64,000 nucleotides of DNA, from positions 124,001 to 188,000 of the forward strand of contig CAWEYO010000020.1 of the NCBI GenBank assembly GCA_963813315.1, in the 5' to 3' direction. The DNA is from CAWEYO01 sp963813315 (GTDB lineage: Bacteria > Pseudomonadota > Alphaproteobacteria > Rhizobiales > Rhizobiaceae). The notes under the pieces are model-generated. The model saw only the letters and a program-made list of their open reading frames with translations. It did no database searches and had not been told where the DNA came from. The stretch's first letter is position 1. Each line of letters begins with the position of its first letter. Positions 1 through 8,748 of the stretch are shown one piece after another. Made by a program: the position numbers and the translations under genes.

Positions 1-2374
1 AAGCGACGGCCTCTTCCCAGCGCCCCTCTTTCAGGCGGATTTGCGCCAGGTTCTGAAGGATTCCGCCCGGCCACCATGTGTTGCCAAGCGTTTCCAGAAT
101 GCTCAGCGCCTCATGGTAACACTCTTCGGCCGCCGCGAAATCGCCGCCGTAACGGGCGCCTTCGCCTAACGCGACCAGCGCAATTGCGACACCTTCGGCA
201 TCTTCATTCGACTTGGCGGCTTCGAGCGAGGCGATAATCATCTCCGGGCCGGCGGGAATCTGGCCCGAGGCGGCGAGGGTTATCCCGTAGGTCGCCTTCG
301 CGCGTCCCTGTTCGTGCGCGGTTCCGTGGACGGCATAGAGCGTGTGCGCGGCTTCGCAGTTTGTCATTGCAGCTTCATAGTCGCCCGAGAAGATCCGGAA
401 CCAGCCCGCGACGTCGTGGATGATCGCCTTGGCGCGCCCGTCGGGCTGGGTGTCCGCCTGGGCGAGGGCGGCCTCGATCCAGGTCCTGCCTTCGGAAAAA
501 AGGCCCTGCGGTATCCAGAACCACACAAGCCCGCGCAGCAGGTCGGCGGTCAGATCGGCCGTCGGCTGAGCCGTTGCCCAGCGCAGGGCGGCGCGCAGGT
601 TCGCGATCTCGTCGAACAGGTGGGTCACCGCCGCGCGCTGCCCCGGTCCCACGAGATCTGCCGAGAAGGCAGCGACCATGTCGCGGTAGTATTCGGCGTG
701 GCTACGCCGAAGGTCGTCCGCGTAGGGGCTCTTCTCCAATTCGGCGCCGACGAAATCGCGTACGGTCTCGAGCATCCGCAGCCGGATCTCACCGTTGATC
801 TCGGCCTCGCGCAGGAGGTTGCGGTTGAGCAGCGAGACGATCAGATCGAAAATATCCTCATCTCCGTTGAAATCGCCGCAGACTTTCACGGCGGAGGCCA
901 CGCTGAAGCCACCGCGGAACACCGACAGGACTGCAAGGGCTCGCTGCTCTTGAGGTTCCAGCAGGTCGTAACTCCAAGCTATGGTGTCGCGCAGGGTTCG
1001 ATGCCGGCCCTCTTCGTCGCGCGGCCCGCCTGCGAGCACATCGATGCTCCGCTCGAGACGGCTCTCGATCATCTGCGGCGTCATCAGGCGAACGCGCGAT
1101 GCGGCGAGTTCGATGGCGAGTGGCAAGCCGTCAAGGTGCTCGCAGATCGACAGCACCGAACGAAGGTTTTCCGGCGTCAGCGCAAAGCCCTGCCGCGCCG
1201 ATGCCGCACGCTCGACGAATAGCCGAATGGCGGAATGCGACAGCGCTTCGGCGACCCCGATGGACGGATCCAAGGGGGGCGTAGACAAGAGCCGCACGTT
1301 GTATATCCGCTCATGCCGGATGTTCAGCGGTTCGAGGCTGGTGGCGAGCACCTTCAGTTCGGTGCAGTCGCTGATCAGCCCGCCGATGGAATTCGCCGCC
1401 TCGATGACATGCTCCATGTTGTCGAGCACGAGCAGGGTTGGCCCGTGGTTCAGCGCGACCTTGAGATTGCGCCCCAGGGGCATGCCCGGATACTCGCGAA
1501 CGCCCATCGACTGGGCGATGGCTATAGGCACCATCGCGGGATCGGAGATCGGGGCGAGAGGGACGAAAAACACGCCGGCGGGGAAGTGGTCAAGCAGTCC
1601 GCGCGCGACATCGAGCGCAAGGGTCGTCTTGCCCGCACCGCCGGGGCCGGTCAGCGTCACGAGCCGGGTTGCGTCTTTGCTGAACAGTTGGCGCAGCGCG
1701 GCGATATCATCGTCGCGGCCGATGGGCAGCCGGTCGGATGGTGGCAGGTTGTTCGGGGTGCCACGGCTGGAAGATCGGATTGGTTCGGTCACTTCTTCCA
1801 AACCCTCACCAGTCAGCGTGTAGAGGTGTTCGGGATAGCGCAGGTCCCTGAGGTAATGCAGACCCAGGTCCCTGGCAGAGACGCCGTCAGGCAGGCTGGA
1901 GGATTCGACGGCCGCACGCATTGCCTCGGAGATCAGCACCTGGCCGCCATGGCCAGCAGCGCTGATCCGCGCGGCACGGTGGACGTCAAGACCGCGGTAA
2001 CCCTGTCCGGGCGAGAAATGCACCTTGCCCAGATGAAGGCCCATGCGGACGCGGACAGGCGTGTCGTCCGGCCAGCGTTGCCGCGCAAGGGAACGCTGCG
2101 CGTCGACCGTCGCGGCGATCGCGGCGCCCGGATCGGCGAAGACGGCAAAGAAGGAATCCCCTGCCGTGCTCACTTCCTCGCCGCCGCGCGACTTAAGAAG
2201 CTCGCGGATCACGTTGTTGTGGATGTTGAGAGTGTCGTAATATTTGGGACCGAGCAGCTGAAGGAGCCGCGTGGACCCCTCGATATCGGTGAACAGCAGC
2301 GCGAGTTCAAAGTCGCCTTCGCCAGTTACAGTCGTGGTAGCCAAGGTCATGACGGCCAGTTCCGTGTTGGTCAT
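1..2374 (-). CDS. Class III adenylate/guanylate cyclase with NB-ARC-like ATPase and TPR region (partial)
   Basis: My translation from the ATG at 2374 stays open to the window edge, so the C-terminus is missing. Residues about 22-190 form a class III nucleotide cyclase domain; FTDIEGST (Asp30) and GDSFF (Asp73) fit the metal-binding positions. Residues 243-250 are a P-loop (GPGGAGKT) opening an AfsR/LuxR-type ATPase domain with a LVLDN Walker B. The distal part is helical and TPR-like. Proteins of this build are thought to couple a signal sensed by the ATPase/TPR part to cyclic nucleotide synthesis. The inducing signal cannot be read from sequence. It lies 53 bp beyond the small peptide gene on the same strand and could be co-transcribed with it. 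Confidence 0.85.
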   Translation of the reverse strand, partial: MTNTELAVMTLATTTVTGEGDFELALLFTDIEGSTRLLQLLGPKYYDTLNIHNNVIRELLKSRGGEEVSTAGDSFFAVFADPGAAIAATVDAQRSLARQRWPDDTPVRVRMGLHLGKVHFSPGQGYRGLDVHRAARISAAGHGGQVLISEAMRAAVESSSLPDGVSARDLGLHYLRDLRYPEHLYTLTGEGLEEVTEPIRSSSRGTPNNLPPSDRLPIGRDDDIAALRQLFSKDATRLVTLTGPGGAGKTTLALDVARGLLDHFPAGVFFVPLAPISDPAMVPIAIAQSMGVREYPGMPLGRNLKVALNHGPTLLVLDNMEHVIEAANSIGGLISDCTELKVLATSLEPLNIRHERIYNVRLLSTPPLDPSIGVAEALSHSAIRLFVERAASARQGFALTPENLRSVLSICEHLDGLPLAIELAASRVRLMTPQMIESRLERSIDVLAGGPRDEEGRHRTLRDTIAWSYDLLEPQEQRALAVLSVFRGGFSVASAVKVCGDFNGDEDIFDLIVSLLNRNLLREAEINGEIRLRMLETVRDFVGAELEKSPYADDLRRSHAEYYRDMVAAFSADLVGPGQRAAVTHLFDEIANLRAALRWATAQPTADLTADLLRGLVWFWIPQGLFSEGRTWIEAALAQADTQPDGRAKAIIHDVAGWFRIFSGDYEAAMTNCEAAHTLYAVHGTAHEQGRAKATYGITLAASGQIPAGPEMIIASLEAAKSNEDAEGVAIALVALGEGARYGGDFAAAEECYHEALSILETLGNTWWPGGILQNLAQIRLKEGRWEEAVA

Positions 2375-2427
2375 CCGCGGTCTCCCTCACGTCGCGCCCG
2401 GGAGACCGCGGCAGTCGAAGCGGCTGC

Positions 2428-2622
2428 TCAGAAGAAGCCACCGTCCCTTGACGGCTTGAGCGGATGTTTCGCGCTCAGAAGGCGCTTGGCCTTGACGAGT
2501 GCCTTGACCTCGTCGTCGGAGAGCTCGTCGTTGAGCGCTTTGTGATGCTCGTCGGTCATTTCGCTCGCGTCGAGGACGCCGGCGTCCTCAAGAATCTTGA
2601 CGTTCGATTTTTTGCTGGGCAT
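2428..2622 (-). CDS. Small acidic/basic peptide with leader-like ELSDDE motif, possible RiPP-type precursor
   Basis: A 64-residue protein with a good Shine-Dalgarno (GGGAGC) just upstream of its ATG. It has no cysteine. Residues about 33-41 read ELSDDEVKA, which resembles the ELSDxEL block of many bacteriocin and RiPP leader peptides. The chain ends in a basic stretch and a C-terminal GGFF. From memory it resembles short proteins labelled aroma-sacti cluster domain in public annotation, but I could not check this. It is divergent from the HDO/S41 pair and followed on the same strand by the cyclase gene. The coding call is fairly secure from RBS and composition; the function is not. Confidence 0.65.
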   Translation of the reverse strand: MPSKKSNVKILEDAGVLDASEMTDEHHKALNDELSDDEVKALVKAKRLLSAKHPLKPSRDGGFF

Positions 2623-2806
2623 TTGTGAGCTCCCTTTGAGTCAGTTGGGCAGTAACGGACTTAGCGAACGCATCGCAACCAAGCCAACTCGCGGCCTGAC
2701 AAAAGGACCGCCAAAGATCGAAAGGGTCCCTGGTTGCACGGGCCCTTGCGTCATGCGCACCAATACCCTTTCATGCAATCGTGCACACCGTCAATCGGGG
2801 GGCGAC
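2623..2806. promoter_or_regulatory. Divergent intergenic region between peptide gene and HDO/S41 pair
   Basis: These 184 bp separate two outward-facing genes, so both promoters must lie here. The rightward gene has a run of six G (2797-2802) four bases before its ATG as a strong ribosome site; the leftward gene has GGGAGC. I do not see an unambiguous -35/-10 pair or operator palindrome. Confidence 0.5.
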
Positions 2807-3490
2807 ATGCTGAAAAACATTGATAGACCGGCAAGTGTTCAAGTGCGCGCCAAATTGGAGATGTTTCGCGGCGGATTAGGCGCGTCCTTTGCACAGATAT
2901 GGGCGCGCGACGATCTCGACCGGGCCTACCCGGCATTTCTCTCGATGGTCCACCAAATCATCCGGGCGAGCGTGCCACTGATGGAAGCGGCCCGCGTCGA
3001 AGCCGAACGCCGCGGCGGCGAGGACGCCATCGGCGCCCCGTTGGCGGAGTACTTCAGGCGGCACGCGCTGGAGGAGCGCAACCACGACCTTTGGACGCTC
3101 GAGGATTTGGGCGCCATAGGTGGCGACATGGATGCGATAGCGGGGGCGATGCCGCCAGCGGAAATCGCGCAGATGGTTGGCGCGCAGTACTACTGGATCT
3201 ATCATCACCACCCGGTGGCGCTGCTTGGCTATATATCGGTGCTGGAAGGACAGCCGCCGTCGCTTGAGCACATCGACCGGCTGCAGGAACGCAGTGGCTT
3301 GCCGGATGCTGCGTTCCGAACCTATCGCTACCATGCGAGTGTCGATCCTCACCACAAGGACGACCTCGACGCGCTGTTGGACAGCTTGCCGTTGACCCGG
3401 CGCGAGATTGGCTGGATCGGCGTATCAGTGATCCAGACCTTGGAGAGCTACAGGACGTGCGTCGATCGCCTGATCAGCGATCTCGACTGA
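2807..3490 (+). CDS. Heme-oxygenase-like diiron oxidase/oxygenase (HDO-type, iron-containing redox enzyme family)
   Basis: A 227-residue all-helical protein. I chose the ATG at 2807 over the upstream in-frame ATG because the G-rich ribosome site sits directly before it and the upstream part is non-conserved in character. The second core helix carries HALEERNHD with Glu90-x-x-His93. A later helix has His176-x3-Asp180-x2-His183, the HxxxDxxH signature typical of HDO enzymes. Glu60 or Glu65 could supply the first-helix carboxylate. Known family members perform oxidative chemistry on small molecules or peptides using two irons and O2; the substrate here is unknown. It is 12 bp upstream of the S41 peptidase gene and almost certainly co-transcribed with it. 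TenA-like thiaminase is less likely because the HDO ligand set is present. Confidence 0.75.
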   Translation: MLKNIDRPASVQVRAKLEMFRGGLGASFAQIWARDDLDRAYPAFLSMVHQIIRASVPLMEAARVEAERRGGEDAIGAPLAEYFRRHALEERNHDLWTLEDLGAIGGDMDAIAGAMPPAEIAQMVGAQYYWIYHHHPVALLGYISVLEGQPPSLEHIDRLQERSGLPDAAFRTYRYHASVDPHHKDDLDALLDSLPLTRREIGWIGVSVIQTLESYRTCVDRLISDLD

Positions 3491-3502
3491 GCGGAGGGCA
3501 AC

Positions 3503-5584
3503 ATGCACACACCTCAGAACATCGACATGGGGGTGCTCGACGCGGCACTGAGCGCGCTGGGCCGTGTCTCGACAATCGACCAGGTGGAGGCACTGCCGAT
3601 CGCAACGAAGCCGGAAGAGCGCATGTTGACCATCGAGCAAGCGCTTCGCGTGATTTCGAGTCTTTATGTCCACCTCCCGATGAAACGGCCCCGTTATGCG
3701 ATCGATCCGGTTGCCGCGTTGCGGTTGCTGCAGCGCGAATTGAAGAACTTGACGGACCTGATATTCCAGCATCGCCTGATCGGGGTACTTGACACACTGC
3801 GGGACGTGCATCTGGCCTATACGCCCCCCGCTCCGTACGTTTCGATGGTGGCTTTCTTGCCGTTTCTGATGGAGCGGGCGGGCAAGAGTCTCCACCCCAA
3901 GGCGCGGTTCCTCGTGACACGGCTGTTGGCGGATTTCGCCCATCATACCTTCCGGCCGGGCGTCGAAGTGATCAGTTGGGACGGCACGCCGATCCATCGG
4001 GCGCTCGCCTTGATGGCCGAGATCGAGGGCGGTAACAATTGTTATTCCCGCGAGGCGTTGGCGCTTCAATACATGACCGTTCGCTGGCTCGGCTCGGCCC
4101 GTTTGCCCGACGCGCGCTGGGTGGCCGTCGGCTATCGTGGACAGGACGGCGAAGCCTATGAGATCCGTCTGCCGTGGCGCGTGCTCCACATCGAGGAGGA
4201 CAAAGGCTTCATGTTCGGCTCGCAGGCGGTCTGGATGCTCGAAGATGCGGCCGACAAGACCGGAGGACCAGCCGGCGAAACAGGGACGCCCTCGACGAGC
4301 AAGGGCTTGTCGCTGCGCTCGCAGGTCGAGGCGAGGACGCGGCGCCGTCTCTTTCGGACCGGCGCCGCCAAGGCCGAGGATGAGGACCGTGCGAAAGGCG
4401 ATCACGAGCGAAATGCCGACCTGCGCAAGATGCGGAGCGCCGTGGAGGGTGGCTCGAAGGGCGCAAACCTGTCAGCCGTAGTTCCCAAACTCTCGTCGAA
4501 ACTCCCGCATCATTTCGAGGCAGAGCACATCAAGGCGGGTGGGCGGACCTATGGCTATATTCGCATCCGGTCGTTCGAGTACGGCGATTGGCTGGAGTTC
4601 GCGACCGAATTCAGGCGGTTGCTGGCACTGATGCCCGCGACTGGGCTTGCGCTCGACGTCCGCTCCAACCCCGGCGGGGTCATCCAGTGCGCGGAAGGCA
4701 TTCTCCAGTTCATTAGCCCCCGCCGCATTCGGCCGCTGGAATTCCAGTACCTCGGCACGGAGGTTGCACAGTTGCTCACGCATCGTCCGGGAAGAGAAGG
4801 TGCCGGGGTCGTCCACGAGGCGGGTGAAAATGAACACAGCTGGGCGCGGGTGGTGGACGTCTCGCTGGCCACCGGTTCGACCTACTCCCGCGGCCTTCCG
4901 CTGAGCGACCCCGACGAGATCAATGTCTTCGGTCAAGAGTACTACGGCCCTTGTGCGGTGATCATCGACGCGACCTCCTTCAGTTCCGCGGAGATGTTCG
5001 CGGCAGGCTTCCAGGACCACGGGATCGGCCCCGTCATCGGCGTCGATCCCTCCACGGGAGGGGCCGGAGCGAATTGCTGGACCTTTGACCAGTTGACCAG
5101 GCTTGGGCCTAAAGCAGAAGCGCTTCTGGGGATTGAGCCCTTGCCCAGCGGCGCGCGGATCCGGTTCTCTGCCCGGCGCTGCGAGCGGATCGGGCCGAGC
5201 GCCGGCGTGCCACTGGAGGAACTCGGCGTGCAGGCAGACTTGATCCACAATCCGACCCGGAGGGACATTATGAAAAACAACGCAGACCTCAAGGACATGG
5301 TCTGCGCCGTGCTCGCCGGGATGAAGACAAGCACGCTCAGCGTAGTGACAAAGGCTGTCGGGCGCGGGGTTGAACTCGGCATCTCGGGAACGAGGATCGA
5401 CCGGGTGGACGTGATCCTGGACCGCCGAACCATGACGAGCCTCGACTACAAGGACGAGCCTCTTTCCATTACCTTGCCATTGCCTGTGGCCGCAGCGGCG
5501 TCCGGGGCGGCGGTCGCATTGCGCGTGGAAGCCTATCGAGGCGGCAAGGTCGTCGCAAATGATGGCCGCTTGCTGCGTGGTTAG
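3503..5584 (+). CDS. S41 family peptidase, tricorn/IRBP-like, with long N-terminal and C-terminal extensions
   Basis: 693 residues with an ideal GGAGG ribosome site before the ATG. The S41 core begins near residue 347 (RTYGYIRIRSF) and includes LDVRSNPGG at 384-392 and the nucleophile block TSFSSAEMFAAG near 491-502, with Ser494 the likely catalytic serine. About 25 residues later, where CtpA-type proteases have lysine, the chain reads STGGAG, so the tetrad is probably of the Ser/Glu tricorn/IRBP type rather than Ser/Lys. A charged segment (about 280-320) separates a roughly 270-residue N-terminal domain from the core, and residues beyond about 600 look like a beta-rich domain. No signal peptide or PDZ motif is evident, suggesting a cytoplasmic enzyme. 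Linkage to the HDO gene suggests a shared substrate. Confidence 0.8.
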   Translation: MHTPQNIDMGVLDAALSALGRVSTIDQVEALPIATKPEERMLTIEQALRVISSLYVHLPMKRPRYAIDPVAALRLLQRELKNLTDLIFQHRLIGVLDTLRDVHLAYTPPAPYVSMVAFLPFLMERAGKSLHPKARFLVTRLLADFAHHTFRPGVEVISWDGTPIHRALALMAEIEGGNNCYSREALALQYMTVRWLGSARLPDARWVAVGYRGQDGEAYEIRLPWRVLHIEEDKGFMFGSQAVWMLEDAADKTGGPAGETGTPSTSKGLSLRSQVEARTRRRLFRTGAAKAEDEDRAKGDHERNADLRKMRSAVEGGSKGANLSAVVPKLSSKLPHHFEAEHIKAGGRTYGYIRIRSFEYGDWLEFATEFRRLLALMPATGLALDVRSNPGGVIQCAEGILQFISPRRIRPLEFQYLGTEVAQLLTHRPGREGAGVVHEAGENEHSWARVVDVSLATGSTYSRGLPLSDPDEINVFGQEYYGPCAVIIDATSFSSAEMFAAGFQDHGIGPVIGVDPSTGGAGANCWTFDQLTRLGPKAEALLGIEPLPSGARIRFSARRCERIGPSAGVPLEELGVQADLIHNPTRRDIMKNNADLKDMVCAVLAGMKTSTLSVVTKAVGRGVELGISGTRIDRVDVILDRRTMTSLDYKDEPLSITLPLPVAAAASGAAVALRVEAYRGGKVVANDGRLLRG

Positions 5585-5652
5585 AGAATCGGACCCGAAA
5601 GTGGGAACCGGTTTCGAGAAAAATCCGATGCTCCAACAAGGAGTTGGAGCAG
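5583..5652. repeat. Rhizobial palindromic element, family A
   Basis: The block GGACCCGAAAGTGGGAACCG is followed by TTTCG, a short A run and ATCCGATGCTC, then an internal CTCCAACAAGGAGTTGGAGC hairpin. The same core recurs near 16.2, 25.0 and 55.5 kb in this window. It directly follows the S41 stop codon. Confidence 0.8.
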
Positions 5653-5883
5653 CAGCGCCGATTCCCTGAGATTCCGTAAAGGCGTCCGCCGCGCTAGTTC
5701 TCTGCGGCAGATGCCGGCGCGCCTTGCCTTCCTCGCTGACCAGCGTGACTGTCTGCGCGTGGTGCTTGACGCACAAAGGGCGCTGTATCGCCTTGAAAAA
5801 TCGGCATCGTGCTTTCCGACAATCGATTTCCGATTTTCGAGCCGATGCGGTAGTGTCCGCCACTGTTTCGCGCGGAGCTTTTC

Positions 5884-6525
5884 ATGTCCTTCGTTCCTGA
5901 CTGGCCGACCATCATTCAGTTCGCCATCGCAACCTTCATCATCGCAATTACGCCCGGACCCGATATGACGTTGTTCGTCGGCCGGGCGCTGTCGGAAGGA
6001 CGGGCGGCGGGCTTTTCCTGCATGTTTGGGGCGATGAGCGGGATCGTTGTGCACACGTCGCTGGTGGCGCTCGGCCTTTCAGCGCTGATCGTCGCCTCGC
6101 CCGAAGCCTTTCTGGTGCTGAAGGCCGCGGGCGCGGGCTATCTCGTCTGGCTGGCATACCAGGCCATACGGCATGGATCGGCCTTTTCACCGGAAGCTGC
6201 CAAGGGGCCGAAGCGCTCGCTCTTTCAGAATTGGGCGACGGGGCTGGGGATCAACCTTCTCAATCCGAAGATCATTCTGTTCTTCATGACCTTCCTGCCG
6301 CAGTTCGTGTCGGCGAGCGATCCTCACGCGCCTGGAAAACTGTTCTTCCTCGGCCTGCTGTTCATTGCTCTGGCGTTGCCGGTAACCGCGCCGATGGTGA
6401 TCGCAGCAGACAAATTTGCCGGGCTGCTGCGCAAGAGCCCCAAAGTGACGCGGGTGGTGGACTATCTTTTTGCAGGAGTGTTTTCGGCCTTCGCGCTCAA
6501 GATCCTGACCGCCCAGACGAAATGA
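5884..6525 (+). CDS. LysE family amino-acid exporter
   Basis: 213 residues, the standard LysE/RhtB size, with about six hydrophobic segments. The N-terminal ITPGPDMTLFVGRALSEG is the family hallmark, and NLLNPKIILFFMTFLPQFV in the middle is equally typical. Such proteins export amino acids or homoserine lactone-like compounds from the cytoplasm using the proton gradient. The substrate cannot be assigned. The ATG at 5884 has GGAG upstream. It converges on rlmN with 24 bp between stop codons. Confidence 0.9.
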   Translation: MSFVPDWPTIIQFAIATFIIAITPGPDMTLFVGRALSEGRAAGFSCMFGAMSGIVVHTSLVALGLSALIVASPEAFLVLKAAGAGYLVWLAYQAIRHGSAFSPEAAKGPKRSLFQNWATGLGINLLNPKIILFFMTFLPQFVSASDPHAPGKLFFLGLLFIALALPVTAPMVIAADKFAGLLRKSPKVTRVVDYLFAGVFSAFALKILTAQTK

Positions 6526-6549
6526 CAGAAATCCGAGCGAGGCGGCGGC

Positions 6550-7785
6550 TCACGCCTCGCCGTGTCCTGCGATCATCATGGCCTCCAGCGCCAGGCGCTC
6601 GTGCTTCTTCAGCCGCTCGGATTCTGACTTAAGCTGGCCGCAGGCGGCAAGGATGTCGCGACCGCGCGGCGTTCGGATCGGCGAGGCGTAGCCGGCCTGA
6701 TTGATGGCGTCGGCAAATCTCTCGATCGTCTCCCAGTCCGAGCACTGGTAGTTCGTTCCCGGCCATGGATTGAAAGGTATAAGGTTGATCTTGGCCGGAA
6801 TGCCTTTCAGGAGCCTCACCAGTTCCTTGGCATCGGCGAGCGAATCGTTCACATCCTTCAGCATCACATATTCGAATGTGATCCTTCGAGCGTTCGACAG
6901 GCCAGGATACGCGCGGCAGGCCTCGAGCAGTTGCTTCAATGGATACTTCTTGTTGATCGGCACCAGCATGTCGCGGAGATCGTCGCGTACCGCATGCAGC
7001 GAGATAGCCAGCATGACGCCGATTTCGTCGCCAGTGCGGGCGATTTCCGGCACCACGCCTGAGGTGGACAGTGTAATGCGGCGCTTGGAAAGCGAGAGGC
7101 CGTCGCCGTCCGACGCGATCAGCAGCGCCTTCTTGACCTCATCGAAATTGTAGAGCGGCTCGCCCATGCCCATCATGACGATATTCGAGATCTTGCGGCC
7201 CTCGGCGGGCACGATGGCTCCATCGGGCGTGTCGCGATCCGGAAAGTCGCCGAGCCGGTCGCGGGCGGTCATCAGCTGCGCCAGGATTTCCTCTGCTGTC
7301 AGGTTGCGGACAAGCTTCTGCGTGCCGGTGTGGCAGAAGGAGCAGGTAAGCGTGCAGCCAACCTGCGAGGAGATGCAGAGCGTGCCGCGGCCTTCTTCCG
7401 GGATGTAGACCGTCTCGATTTCCACGGGCCTGCCCGCCCCTCTCGCGGGGAACCGGAAAAGCCATTTGCGAGTGCCGTCGGTAGAGATCTGCTCTTCGAC
7501 GATTTCGGGCCGAGCGATCGTGAAATGCCGGTCAAGGGCGGCGCGCAGCTCTTTCGAAATGTTGAACATGTGAGCGAAATCAGTGACGCCGCGCACGTAG
7601 AGCCAGTGCCAAAGTTGCTGCGCGCGCATTCTGACCTGCCGTTCCGGGATAATGCCCGCAGCGACAAGTGCATCGGCCAGTTCGGCGCGGCTCAGTCCTA
7701 TCAGCGACTGCTTAGCGGGAGTGGCGGCGCGGGCCGCGAGGGCGGAGCGCGTCTTATCGTCAGTAATGTCAAATGAAAGCGTCAT
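6550..7785 (-). CDS. rlmN: Dual-specificity 23S rRNA A2503 / tRNA A37 C2-methyltransferase RlmN
   Basis: A radical-SAM enzyme that methylates C2 of A2503 in 23S rRNA and A37 in some tRNAs. From the ATG at 7785 the product is 411 residues. The 4Fe-4S motif is C144-x3-C148-x2-C151 (CTLTCSFCHTG), and the C-terminal ILAACGQL holds the methyl-transfer cysteine. MGMGEPLYNFD and the VPINKKYPL region match the family. Twelve further in-frame residues upstream are non-conserved, so the MTLSFDI start is preferred. Confidence 0.95.
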   Translation of the reverse strand: MTLSFDITDDKTRSALAARAATPAKQSLIGLSRAELADALVAAGIIPERQVRMRAQQLWHWLYVRGVTDFAHMFNISKELRAALDRHFTIARPEIVEEQISTDGTRKWLFRFPARGAGRPVEIETVYIPEEGRGTLCISSQVGCTLTCSFCHTGTQKLVRNLTAEEILAQLMTARDRLGDFPDRDTPDGAIVPAEGRKISNIVMMGMGEPLYNFDEVKKALLIASDGDGLSLSKRRITLSTSGVVPEIARTGDEIGVMLAISLHAVRDDLRDMLVPINKKYPLKQLLEACRAYPGLSNARRITFEYVMLKDVNDSLADAKELVRLLKGIPAKINLIPFNPWPGTNYQCSDWETIERFADAINQAGYASPIRTPRGRDILAACGQLKSESERLKKHERLALEAMMIAGHGEA

Positions 7786-7914
7786 GTTCGGGCCGGTTCG
7801 GATTGCGGTGGCACTTAGCACAGACGAGAAGCGGCGTCACGGTGTCGCGCCCGGCTGTTCCAGCTGCTCTGGTAACGCCTGACCGCAAAATTCGTCAGGT
7901 CTGCGAAAATGGCG

Positions 7915-7985
7915 AGGTTGATTGGCCGTGGCCTCGCCGCCGCTCACCGTTCCCACAAGGGCCACAAGGGAGAGGTGGGCCGTCC
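7915..7985. repeat. Short repeat with TTGGCCGTGGCCTCGCCGC core
   Basis: The core ATTGGCCGTGGCCTCGCCG followed by GCTCACC recurs at about 19098-19150. Both copies sit in intergenic DNA and precede a CCC/GGG-rich mini hairpin. It is probably a degraded palindromic repeat with no coding capacity. Confidence 0.5.
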
Positions 7986-8018
7986 GCGATGTCCGGCCCT
8001 GGTTCGGGCTCCGATGCT

Positions 8019-8522
8019 CTACCTGCAGCTTGCGATCGATTGCAGCGCCGCCGAAATACCTTTCAACGAGAATGCATAGTTGGTCGGGTTGCCGCGGCCG
8101 GACTTTGCCGAGACCTTCATGTCCGAGCCTGCCCTCATGGCCGCGATTAATTGCGGCTCCTCGGCGGCGTTCTCCATCCAGGCCGATTTGCCGCGCGTGA
8201 ACATCGAAAATGACCTGTCACCGACGGTGACGGAGACCTTCGAGTTTTCCTGGAAATTGTAGGAGGCGATGAATTGTGGCTCGAATGAAATGTTCTGGCC
8301 CGGCTTCTGGCTGACGAAGAAGAAAATGTCGCCATGGTCGAGAGTGGGCGGCTGCTTGTCGGTTGGAACGGTGAGCACGTAGCAAACCTTGCCGTTCTGT
8401 GCCTGATAGCTATAGGTGCCCCAGGCGTTGTGCTGGCTGATCTTGGTGGCCGACTGGGCAAGCACCGGGGCGGCCGCTGCCACCAGCATCAGGCCGGTGA
8501 GTGTGGAAATCAATCCGCGCAT
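8019..8522 (-). CDS. Invasion-associated locus B (IalB) family periplasmic protein
   Basis: 167 residues from the ATG at 8522 (a further ATG lies at 8549). The N-terminus is a Sec signal peptide (GLISTLTGLML, then cleavage near VLA-QS). The mature part has the IalB-fold signatures WGTYSYQ, CYVLTVP, FFFVSQKPGQ and a terminal cysteine pairing with an internal one. First known from Bartonella, IalB homologues are widespread secreted or periplasmic proteins in rhizobia. Their biochemical role is poorly defined, so invasion should not be assumed here. Confidence 0.85.
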   Translation of the reverse strand: MRGLISTLTGLMLVAAAAPVLAQSATKISQHNAWGTYSYQAQNGKVCYVLTVPTDKQPPTLDHGDIFFFVSQKPGQNISFEPQFIASYNFQENSKVSVTVGDRSFSMFTRGKSAWMENAAEEPQLIAAMRAGSDMKVSAKSGRGNPTNYAFSLKGISAALQSIASCR

Positions 8523-8748
8523 AGTTGTTCTGTCTATCCTGTCTGTCACATGTGGCGGGCAAAAGGCGGGTCACCACAGGGGCCCCCTGTACACGATCTT
8601 GATTTATTCCGGGTTACCAAAGAATGAACCTGCCAGGAAAAGCGGTTCGCCGCCCTCTGCCACCCGAGTCCCTATCGCCATCAAAACCACGAAAACGGCA
8701 AGAGTTTGACTTTTGTTTCAGCCCGAAATCGCGCGTCAATGTCCCTCT

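Noticed and set aside
2428..2622. Sactipeptide or lanthipeptide precursor
   Set aside because: The peptide has no cysteine and no radical-SAM or LanM-type gene lies nearby; rlmN at 6.5 kb is a housekeeping radical-SAM enzyme.
5581..6054. Minus-strand reading frame over the start of the exporter gene
   Set aside because: It runs through a palindromic repeat and antisense to lysE with no motif or ribosome site.
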